NCBI GenBank assembly: GCA_965263375.1
Contig: OZ253669.1
Location: 1,426,001 to 1,490,000, forward strand
DNA from: JAJFFW01 sp965263375
Lineage (GTDB): Bacteria; Pseudomonadota; Alphaproteobacteria; Caulobacterales; Parvularculaceae
Direction of reading: 5' to 3'
DNA length: 64,000 nucleotides
Positions 1 through 10,900 of this stretch are shown piece after piece. The notes below the pieces were generated by a model. The model was not told where the DNA came from. It saw only the letters and a program-made list of their open reading frames with translations, and searched no databases. The translations under genes and the position numbers were made by a program. Every line of letters begins with the position of its first letter. Within the stretch, counting starts at the first letter, position 1.

Positions 1-1756
1 TCTGCGCTTGGTCTTTTTTCGGCGGCGAGGATATGTCGAGCGTTTGAACTTGACCGTTGCGCGTTTCATACGCAGCATCACACAGGCGGATAAGCGAAGG
101 ACGGTGGGTTGCTATCAGCACGGTCATTTGCCCGCGCAATGAGTTTAGTGCTGCTGTTAATGCTTTCTCCGCCCCAAGATCTAACGCCGTATTGGCTTCG
201 TCTAGAAGTAAGACTGCAGGCCGAAGCGCCAATGCACGTGCGATGCAGATGCGCTGTGCGGTGGAAGCGGGGATCTCACCGCCTGAGGTTCCGCGCAAGG
301 GCGTATCATAGCCGAGCGGCATGCGGGTGATTTCTGTGTCTAGGCCGATTAACTTACACGCCCATAGGCAGGCTGGTGTTGGCGTCGCTCCAAAAAGGGT
401 CAGATTTTCTAATATCGTTCCGCGAAAAGTTTGCGGTTCTTGCTGCACATAACGCACCGCTTCACGAATGGCGGGGGCGTTATCGCCTATTAGATGCACG
501 CCGCCGATCATCGCCATTCCTGAGCTTGGAGAAAATGATCCGCTTAGCGATCGCAAAAGGCTTGTGCGTCCACTGCCATCTTCACCGCGAAAGGCGATCA
601 GGGCGCCGCCTGGAATTGTTAGTGATAGATTTTCAAACTGAAACTTTTGGCTTTTGCGGTGTTTTATGGAGACATTTTCCAATATAATTTCCGCGGGCCG
701 TTGAACAACGCTATTTTTTTGTGTTGTCGCTAAGATATTAAAAGTTTGCGGCTCGCTATTATCAAAAATTTCTTTAATCCGATCACGTTTTAACGTGGCA
801 AGCTGTATTTCATTCCAAGCAGATAACATGCGGATCAAAGGTTGTAGCAACTGCGACGATAAAAGCATGCAACAGGCAAGACCGCCCATTGAAAGCTTGT
901 CTTGAATGACCAGTATTGCGCCGAATGAGACAATGGCGACGGTTGAAATGGAGGCATAGGCCGCAGCTTGAGATTGTGCTGCATTTGTTGTTGTAATTGT
1001 TTGTCTGACGATATTACTGGCGCCTGCTTGTAAGCGTTCAAACCGGCGCATGATAAATGGTTCCATCGCCAATGATTTTACGGTCGCCATCGTCCGCAAG
1101 ATTTCGATAATAAAGTCCGTTTTGCGCGCCTCAGTTTTTTCTCGTTCTTCGGCCAAAGCCCGCAGTTTTTCAGACCGATGAACACACATGTAACTAAAGA
1201 TCGCAAAAAGACTAAGCGGGACCAAAAATAAGAGGCCCCCGACAATTAAGATCACAAGCGCAAATAAAGGGGCAAACATCATGTCTAATGCGCTCAGCCG
1301 AGAAGAGCCGCTAAGATAATCTCCAAAGCCACTAATTGACGAGACACGGTCTAAATGATCTGAAGTCGTACTTTCCCGGTGAACAGAAGGCGGTGATGTC
1401 ATAATCGCCCGCATGGAACGACGTGTCAGTTTATGTGTAAACGAAGAAGCCGACCAATTCACAACGTAATTGCGAAGGGCCTTTAACGCAAAATCAACAA
1501 TTAAGACGAAGCAAACGCCTATTAACAAAAGGTTGAGGGTTTTAAATGAAGCGTTCGGCAAAACACGGTCATAAACTTGTAAAATGGTTATGGGTAACGC
1601 CAACGCCAAAATGTTTACGACGGCTGATGCCGCATACACATTTTGTGTGGCTTTCGGCGCTTCTTCACCAAAAAAAGCCGAATCATCTTCCCCGGTTGCG
1701 CCTTTGGCAAGCGTTTGGAAGAATCGCGTTACATCGCGAAGCGAATTGCTAAACAT
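1..1756 (-). CDS. Type I secretion ABC transporter permease/ATPase with variant Walker A (3' end outside window)
   Basis: About 585 codons read leftward from an ATG at 1756; an in-frame TAG four codons upstream fixes this as the first possible ATG. The N-terminal half has hydrophobic segments typical of the exporter membrane domain (for example around residues 40-85 and 155-190). The C-terminal half is an ABC ATPase: Walker A reads GEDGSGRTS (near residue 391-399), so the invariant Lys is Arg (codon at 566-568). The signature is SGGE near residue 490, Walker B ends in LLLDEAN (D519, E520), and the H-loop is ATHRP. The length matches PrtD/LssB-type exporters, so probably only a short tail is missing. 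It lies head-to-head with the giant RTX adhesin, which suggests it exports that protein, perhaps as the weak half of a heterodimer. A second complete exporter lies at 15962. Family assignment is secure; substrate and activity are inference. Confidence 0.88.
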   Translation of the reverse strand, partial: MFSNSLRDVTRFFQTLAKGATGEDDSAFFGEEAPKATQNVYAASAVVNILALALPITILQVYDRVLPNASFKTLNLLLIGVCFVLIVDFALKALRNYVVNWSASSFTHKLTRRSMRAIMTSPPSVHRESTTSDHLDRVSSISGFGDYLSGSSRLSALDMMFAPLFALVILIVGGLLFLVPLSLFAIFSYMCVHRSEKLRALAEEREKTEARKTDFIIEILRTMATVKSLAMEPFIMRRFERLQAGASNIVRQTITTTNAAQSQAAAYASISTVAIVSFGAILVIQDKLSMGGLACCMLLSSQLLQPLIRMLSAWNEIQLATLKRDRIKEIFDNSEPQTFNILATTQKNSVVQRPAEIILENVSIKHRKSQKFQFENLSLTIPGGALIAFRGEDGSGRTSLLRSLSGSFSPSSGMAMIGGVHLIGDNAPAIREAVRYVQQEPQTFRGTILENLTLFGATPTPACLWACKLIGLDTEITRMPLGYDTPLRGTSGGEIPASTAQRICIARALALRPAVLLLDEANTALDLGAEKALTAALNSLRGQMTVLIATHRPSLIRLCDAAYETRNGQVQTLDISSPPKKDQAQ

Positions 1757-1955
1757 ACTGCGCCGCTACGTTTACTAACTATTAACGTTAAGAGTACGAT
1801 TACTAGAATTAGATTCAAATGATTGAAAAACCCTAAGCAAACGGTCTTTTAGGGTGGTTTTATTCCGATAAAAATTAACTAAACCTCTAAAGGACCGATT
1901 AAGCTCGTCCATTTAGCATGCCTGCCAGGATCCTTTACATTTATAGGCTTGAGCT
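1757..1955. promoter_or_regulatory. Divergent intergenic region between exporter and adhesin
   Basis: This AT-rich 199-bp spacer must hold the promoters of both the leftward exporter and the rightward adhesin. It contains an inverted repeat ACCCTAA (1830-1836) / TTAGGGT (1849-1855) with a 12-nt loop, and short TTAA motifs (for example ATTAACGTTAAG near 1790) that do not have CtrA spacing. No clear Shine-Dalgarno precedes the adhesin ATG. The operator role is only inferred from position. Confidence 0.35.
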
Positions 1956-4900
1956 ATGGCGCGCGACGACGAGCAGAGTGTTAACAACCAACAACCAAAA
2001 CCTTCAGCTGAACAAGATTTATTGAATGTTCAAGCTGACGTAGCAGCTGAAAAAGAGGCGGACGCCTTAAAAAAAGCGCGAGAGGGTAATGGTGTTGAAG
2101 CCGATGATGGTCAAGGCGGCCTTCATGAAAACCTTCACTATGGTGAACAATATGATAGTGAAATTTTGGGTGCGCCAAGTGACGATGAGGGCGGGCTAAA
2201 TAATATCGGCGATCCTGCGCGAGCGGTGTCTAATAATGATGCTGATAATAAAGTAGCTGCTGAGCCAATTGATGATCAACCTAGCGTTAATCCACAAGCA
2301 GATCAGGGGGGCGTTGAGCCAACAGGCGCCGATACGACGAATGCTGGACCGTCTTCTCGTGATCCACTGCTTAATTCATCTGACACGATTGATCGCGAAG
2401 AGGGGGATGCCCAAGATTTTACATCGGGTTTAACAGCGGCCCGTGAGACAAACGAAGCCTCAAATATTCAAGACGGTGCGGCGCAGGCGTTAGGTTTACC
2501 TGATCGCACTGACTTTTCTCCCGAGGAAGAAACTGCTCAAGAAATTGTTGTTGAGCAAGGCGAGAACGATCAAACTGAACAATCTGCGGGTTCGCAACCG
2601 CAAGAAACGCCTGCCGCCGTTGAACTTGGCGAACCAGATGGCGCTATTGGTGATGAAAACGCTACAAGTGGTGACCCTTTAACCGAAGAAGATAGTGCTG
2701 GAGAGAACGGCGACGACACTGCAATTATAGACGCGCCGGTTAACTCTACTCCGACGGATATCAGCCTGTCCGGGACATCGGTTGATGAGAACGACGCGGG
2801 TGCGACGATTGCGACGCTGTCGGCGAGTGATGTTGATGCTGGGGATACGGCGAGCTTCTCCATCGCCAATGACGCTTCCGGACTATTTGAAGTTGTTGGC
2901 GATACGTTGAAGCTCCGCGATGGGGTCTCCCTCGACCATGAAGGCCAAGACTCCTATGACGTTACAATTGAAGTGGCGGATAGCGAAGGGGCGACCTATC
3001 AAGAGACTGTCACGATCAATGTGAATGACGTCAATGAAGGCCCGACGGATATCAGCCTGTCCGGGACATCGGTTGATGAGAACGACGCGGGTGCGACAGT
3101 TGCGACGCTGTCGGCGAGCGATGTTGATGCGGGCGATACGGCGAGCTTCTCGATTGCGTCGGACGCGTCTGGGAACTTTGAGATCGTCGGTAACGAGCTT
3201 AAGTTAAGAGACGGCGTTTCCCTCGACCATGAAGGTCAAGACAGCTACGACGTCACGATTGAAGTGGCTGACAGCGAAGGGGCGACCTACCAAGAAACGG
3301 TGACCATTAACGTCAACGACGTCAATGAAGGCCCGACGGATATCAGCCTGTCCGGGACATCGGTTGATGAGAATGATGCGGGTGCGACAGTTGCGACGCT
3401 GTCGGCGAGTGATGTTGATGCTGGGGATACGGCGAGCTTTTCGATTGCCAATGACGCGTCTGGCAACTTTGAGATCGTCGGTAACGAGCTTAAGTTAAGA
3501 GACGGGGTTTCCCTCGACCATGAAGGTCAAGACAGCTACGACGTCACGATTGAAGTGGCGGATAGCGAAGGGGCGACGTATCAAGAGACGGTCACGATCA
3601 ATGTGAACGACGTCAATGAAGGCCCGAGCGATATTGCGCTTTCTGGGACATCGGTTGATGAGAATGATGCGGGCGCGACGGTTGCGACGCTGTCGGCGAG
3701 TGATGTTGATGCGGGCGATACGGCGAGCTTCTCGATTGCCAATGATGCTTCCGGACTATTTGAAGTTGTTGGCGATACGTTAAAGCTGCGTGATGGGGTC
3801 TCCCTCGATCATGAAGGCCAAGACAGCTATGACGTTACGATTGAAGTCGCTGACAGCGAAGGGGCGACGTACCAAGAAACGGTCACGATCAATGTGAACG
3901 ACGTCAATGAAGGTCCGACGGATATCAGCCTGTCCGGCACGTCTGTTGATGAGAATGACGCTGGGGCGACGGTTGCGACGCTGTCGGCGAGTGATGTTGA
4001 TGCTGGGGATACGGCGAGCTTCTCGATTGCCAATGACGCTTCCGGACTATTTGAAGTTGTTGGCGATACGTTGAAGCTGCGCGATGGCGTCTCCCTCGAC
4101 CATGAAGGCCAAGACTCCTATGACGTTACAATTGAAGTGGCGGATAGCGAAGGGGCGACCTATCAAGAGACTGTCACGATCAATGTGAATGACGTCAATG
4201 AAGGCCCGAGCGACATTGCGCTTTCTGGCACATCGGTTGATGAGAACGACGCTGGGGCGACAGTTGCGACGCTGTCGGCGAGCGATGTTGATGCGGGCGA
4301 TACGGCGAGCTTCTCCATCGCCAATGACGCTTCCGGACTATTTGAAGTTGTCGGCGATACGTTGAAGCTCCGCGATGGGGTATCCCTCGACCATGAAGGC
4401 CAAGACTCCTATGACGTTACGATTGAAGTGGCGGATAGCGAAGGGGCGACGTATCAAGAGACGGTCACGATCAATGTGAACGACGTCAATGAAGGCCCGA
4501 GCGATATTGCGCTTTCTGGGACATCGGTTGATGAGAATGATGCGGGCGCGACGGTTGCGACGCTGTCGGCGAGTGATGTTGATGCGGGCGATACGGCGAG
4601 CTTCTCGATTGCCAATGATGCTTCCGGACTATTTGAAGTTGTTGGCGATACGTTAAAGCTGCGTGATGGGGTCTCCCTCGATCATGAAGGCCAAGACAGC
4701 TATGACGTTACGATTGAAGTCGCTGACAGCGAAGGGGCGACGTACCAAGAAACGGTCACGATCAATGTGAACGACGTCAATGAAGGTCCGACGGATATCA
4801 GCCTGTCCGGCACGTCTGTTGATGAGAATGACGCTGGGGCGACGGTTGCGACGCTGTCGGCGAGCGATGTTGATGCGGGCGATACGGCGAGCTTCTCGAT

Positions 4901-7900
4901 TGCGTCGGACGCGTCTGGGAACTTTGAGATCGTCGGTAACGAGCTTAAGTTAAGAGACGGCGTTTCCCTCGACCATGAAGGTCAAGACAGCTACGACGTC
5001 ACGATTGAAGTGGCTGACAGCGAAGGGGCGACCTACCAAGAAACGGTGACCATTAACGTCAACGACGTCAATGAAGGCCCGACGGATATCAGCCTGTCCG
5101 GGACATCGGTTGATGAGAACGACGCTGGGGCGACAGTTGCGACGCTGTCGGCGAGCGATGTTGATGCGGGCGATACGGCGAGCTTCTCCATCGCCAATGA
5201 CGCTTCCGGACTATTTGAAGTTGTCGGCGATACGTTGAAGCTCCGCGATGGGGTCTCCCTCGACCATGAAGGTCAAGACAGCTATGACGTTACGATTGAA
5301 GTGGCGGATAGCGAAGGGGCGACCTACCAAGAGACGGTCACGATCAATGTGAATGACGTCAATGAAGGCCCGAGCGATATTGCGCTTTCTGGGACATCGG
5401 TTGATGAGAATGATGCGGGCGCGACGGTTGCGACGCTGTCGGCGAGTGATGTTGATGCGGGCGATACGGCGAGCTTCTCGATTGCCAATGATGCTTCCGG
5501 ACTATTTGAAGTTGTTGGCGATACGTTAAAGCTGCGTGATGGGGTCTCCCTCGATCATGAAGGCCAAGACAGCTATGACGTTACGATTGAAGTCGCTGAC
5601 AGCGAAGGGGCGACGTACCAAGAAACGGTCACGATCAATGTGAACGACGTCAATGAAGGTCCGACGGATATCAGCCTGTCCGGCACGTCTGTTGATGAGA
5701 ATGACGCTGGGGCGACGGTTGCGACGCTGTCGGCGAGTGATGTTGATGCTGGGGATACGGCGAGCTTCTCGATTGCCAATGACGCTTCCGGACTATTTGA
5801 AGTTGTTGGCGATACGTTGAAGCTCCGCGATGGGGTCTCCCTCGACCATGAAGGCCAAGACTCCTATGACGTTACAATTGAAGTGGCGGATAGCGAAGGG
5901 GCGACCTATCAAGAGACTGTCACGATCAATGTGAATGACGTCAATGAAGGCCCGAGCGACATTGCGCTTTCTGGCACATCGGTTGATGAGAACGACGCTG
6001 GGGCGACAGTTGCGACGCTGTCGGCGAGCGATGTTGATGCGGGCGATACGGCGAGCTTCTCGATCGCCAATGACGCTTCCGGACTATTTGAAGTTGTCGG
6101 CGATACGTTGAAGCTGCGCGATGGGGTCTCCCTCGACCATGAAGGCCAAGACTCCTATGACGTTACGATTGAAGTGGCGGATAGCGAAGGGGCGACCTAT
6201 CAAGAGACGGTCACGATCAATGTGAATGACGTCAATGAAGGCCCGAGCGATATTGCGCTTTCTGGGACATCGGTTGATGAGAATGATGCGGGCGCGACGG
6301 TTGCGACGCTGTCGGCGAGTGATGTTGATGCGGGCGATACGGCGAGCTTCTCGATTGCCAATGATGCTTCCGGACTATTTGAAGTTGTTGGCGATACGTT
6401 AAAGCTGCGTGATGGGGTCTCCCTCGATCATGAAGGCCAAGACAGCTATGACGTTACGATTGAAGTCGCTGACAGCGAAGGGGCGACGTACCAAGAAACG
6501 GTCACGATCAATGTGAACGACGTCAATGAAGGTCCGACGGATATCAGCCTGTCCGGCACGTCTGTTGATGAGAATGACGCTGGGGCGACGGTTGCGACGC
6601 TGTCGGCGAGTGATGTTGATGCTGGGGATACGGCGAGCTTCTCGATTGCCAATGACGCTTCCGGACTATTTGAAGTTGTTGGCGATACGTTGAAGCTCCG
6701 CGATGGGGTCTCCCTCGACCATGAAGGCCAAGACTCCTATGACGTTACGATTGAAGTGGCGGATAGCGAAGGGGCGACCTATCAAGAGACGGTCACGATC
6801 AATGTGAATGACGTCAATGAAGGCCCGAGCGACATTGCGCTTTCTGGCACATCGGTTGATGAGAATGACGCTGGGGCGACAGTTGCGACGCTGTCGGCGA
6901 GTGATGTTGATGCGGGCGATACGGCGAGCTTCTCGATCGCCAATGACGCTTCCGGACTATTTGAAGTTGTCGGCGATACGTTGAAGCTCCGCGATGGGGT
7001 CTCCCTCGACCATGAAGGTCAAGACAGCTATGACGTTACGATTGAAGTGGCGGATAGCGAAGGGGCGACCTACCAAGAGACGGTCACGATCAATGTGAAT
7101 GACGTCAATGAAGGCCCGAGCGATATTGCGCTTTCTGGGACATCGGTTGATGAGAATGATGCGGGCGCGACGGTTGCGACGCTGTCGGCGAGTGATGTTG
7201 ATGCGGGCGATACGGCGAGCTTCTCGATTGCCAATGATGCTTCCGGACTATTTGAAGTTGTTGGCGATACGTTAAAGCTGCGTGATGGGGTCTCCCTCGA
7301 TCATGAAGGCCAAGACAGCTATGACGTTACGATTGAAGTCGCTGACAGCGAAGGGGCGACGTACCAAGAAACGGTCACGATCAATGTGAACGACGTCAAT
7401 GAAGGTCCGACGGATATCAGCCTGTCCGGCACGTCTGTTGATGAGAATGACGCTGGGGCGACGGTTGCGACGCTGTCGGCGAGTGATGTTGATGCTGGGG
7501 ATACGGCGAGCTTCTCGATTGCCAATGACGCTTCCGGACTATTTGAAGTTGTTGGCGATACGTTGAAGCTCCGCGATGGGGTCTCCCTCGACCATGAAGG
7601 CCAAGACTCCTATGACGTTACAATTGAAGTGGCGGATAGCGAAGGGGCGACCTATCAAGAGACTGTCACGATCAATGTGAATGACGTCAATGAAGGCCCG
7701 AGCGACATTGCGCTTTCTGGCACATCGGTTGATGAGAATGACGCTGGGGCGACGGTTGCGACGCTGTCGGCGAGTGATGTTGATGCTGGCGATACGGCAA
7801 GCTTTTCGATCGCCAATGATGCTTCCGGACTATTTGAAGTTGTCGGCGATACGTTAAAGCTGCGTGATGGCGTCTCCCTCGACCATGAAGGCCAAGACAG

Positions 7901-10900
7901 CTACGACGTCACGATTGAAGTGGCGGATAGCGAAGGGGCGACCTACCAAGAGACGGTCACGATCAATGTGAATGACGTCAATGAAGGCCCGACGGATATC
8001 AGCCTGTCCGGGACATCGGTTGATGAGAACGACGCGGGTGCGACAGTTGCGACGCTGTCGGCGAGCGATGTTGATGCGGGCGATACGGCGAGCTTTTCGA
8101 TTGCGTCGGATGCTTCCGGACTATTTGAAGTTGTTGGCGATACGTTAAAGCTGCGTGATGGGGTCTCCCTCGATCATGAAGGCCAAGACAGCTATGACGT
8201 TACGATTGAAGTCGCTGACAGCGAAGGGGCGACGTACCAAGAAACGGTCACGATCAATGTGAACGACGTCAATGAAGGTCCGACGGATATCAGCCTGTCC
8301 GGCACGTCTGTTGATGAGAATGACGCTGGGGCGACGGTTGCGACGCTGTCGGCGAGTGATGTTGATGCTGGGGATACGGCGAGCTTCTCCATCGCCAATG
8401 ACGCTTCCGGACTATTTGAAGTTGTTGGCGATACGTTGAAGCTCCGCGATGGGGTCTCCCTCGACCATGAAGGCCAAGACTCCTATGACGTTACAATTGA
8501 AGTGGCGGATAGCGAAGGGGCGACCTATCAAGAGACTGTCACGATCAATGTGAATGACGTCAATGAAGGCCCGACGGATATCAGCCTGTCCGGGACATCG
8601 GTTGATGAGAACGACGCGGGTGCGACAGTTGCGACGCTGTCGGCGAGCGATGTTGATGCGGGCGATACGGCGAGCTTCTCGATTGCGTCGGACGCGTCTG
8701 GGAACTTTGAGATCGTCGGTAACGAGCTTAAGTTAAGAGACGGCGTTTCCCTCGACCATGAAGGTCAAGACAGCTACGACGTCACGATTGAAGTGGCTGA
8801 CAGCGAAGGGGCGACCTACCAAGAAACGGTGACCATTAACGTCAACGACGTCAATGAAGGCCCGACGGATATCAGCCTGTCCGGGACATCGGTTGATGAG
8901 AATGATGCGGGTGCGACAGTTGCGACGCTGTCGGCGAGTGATGTTGATGCTGGGGATACGGCGAGCTTTTCGATTGCCAATGACGCGTCTGGCAACTTTG
9001 AGATCGTCGGTAACGAGCTTAAGTTAAGAGACGGGGTTTCCCTCGACCATGAAGGTCAAGACAGCTACGACGTCACGATTGAAGTGGCGGACAGTGAAGG
9101 GGCGACCTACCAAGAAACGGTGACCATTAACGTCAATGACGTCAATGAAGGCCCGACGGATATCAGCCTGTCCGGGACATCGGTTGATGAGAATGATGCG
9201 GGCGCGACAGTTGCGACCTTGTCGGCGAGCGATGTTGATGCGGGCGATACGGCGAGCTTCTCGATTGCGTCGGACGCGTCTGGGAACTTTGAGATCGTCG
9301 GTAACGAGCTTAAGTTAAGAGACGGCGTTTCCCTCGACCATGAAGGTCAAGACAGCTACGACGTCACGATTGAAGTGGCGGACAGCGAAGGGGCGACGTA
9401 TCAAGAGACGGTGACCATTAACGTCAACGACGTCAATGAAGGCCCAACGGATATTGCGCTTTCTGAGCCTCCATCAGGTCTCGAGTTGAATACTGATGGT
9501 GGGAATAGTGCTTATCTGCAAGCACAAGATGGTGATGCTGTTATGGGGGGGGCTGAATCACTTACTGTTGATATGACCTTCTCTTCTACTGAAGTATCTG
9601 GTAGTTTTGTTCCATTAGTATCTTACGCTGCTCCCGGACAAAGTAATGAATTCCTTGTAGGCGGCCATCCGTCGGATGGAGCTTTAAGTGTTTTCATTCG
9701 AGGGCAGAAGGCTTTGACCGGAATAAATCTTGATGATTTATTTGATGGTGAGATCCACCAGCTTTCAGTGACTTGGGACAATGAAGACGGGTCACTAAAA
9801 GTTTTTGTTGATGGGCAAGAAGCTTATTCCGCCACAAATGTTCAAACGGGCCAGGAAATACGGTCTGGCGGTGAACTAGTCTTTGGACAAGAGCAAGACA
9901 GCCTTGGTGGCGGGTTTGCGAGCAATCAAGTTTTCTCCGGGAATATGTATGATATCTCAGTGTATGATGAGGTTCTAACAGAACAAGATTTGGCCGACCC
10001 GGTGAATAACGGTTCCGATCATATTGTCGCTCATTGGCCGTTAGATTCATTTGATGCTGGACAAACGCCGGGCGCATTAGGGGATGGAAACGGTTTATCG
10101 GAAGGTCATGTAACAGGTGGCGGATTTGTTTCTTCGCAAACACCGTCTTTCTTCAGTGGAACGGGCGATCCTACCTTAGTAAATGAGAATGACGCGGGTG
10201 CGACAGTTGCGACGCTGTCGGCGAGCGATGTTGATGCGGGCGATACGGCGAGCTTTTCGATTGCGTCGGATGCGTCTGGGAACTTTGAGATCGTCGGTAA
10301 CGAGCTTAAGTTAAGAGACGGCGTTTCCCTCGACCATGAAGGCCAAGACAGCTACGATGTTACGATTGAAGTGGCGGACAGCGAAGGCGCGACATATCAG
10401 GAAACCGTGACCATTAACGTCAACGACGTCAATGAAGGCCCGAGCGATATTGCGCTTTCCGGGACATCGGTTGATGAGAATGACGCTGGGGCGACGGTTG
10501 CGACGCTGTCAGCGAGCGATGTTGATGCTGGGGATACGGCGAGCTTCTCGATTGCGTCGGATGCGTCTGGGAACTTTGAGATCGTCGGTAACGAGCTTAA
10601 GTTAAGAGACGGGGTTTCCCTCGACCATGAAGGCCAAGACTCATACGACGTCACGATTGAAGTGGCTGACAGCGAAGGCGCGACGTATCAAGAGACGGTC
10701 ACGATCAATGTGAATGACGTCAATGAAGGTCCGACGGATATTGCGCTTTCCGGGACATCGGTTGATGAGAACGACGCTGGGGCGACAGTTGCGACGCTGT
10801 CGGCGAGCGATGTTGATGCGGGCGATACGGCGAGCTTCTCCATCGCCAATGACGCTTCCGGACTATTTGAAGTTGTCGGCGATACGTTAAAGCTGCGCGA

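Noticed and set aside
3827..8398. Five copies of the same 68-codon minus-strand frame inside the adhesin array
   Set aside because: They are the antisense shadow of the repeat unit; the spacing of 873 or 1746 bp only reflects the repeat period.
9694..10143. 149-codon minus-strand frame in the LamG region
   Set aside because: The plus strand codes for a recognisable lectin-like domain in the uninterrupted adhesin frame; the minus frame has no family features.
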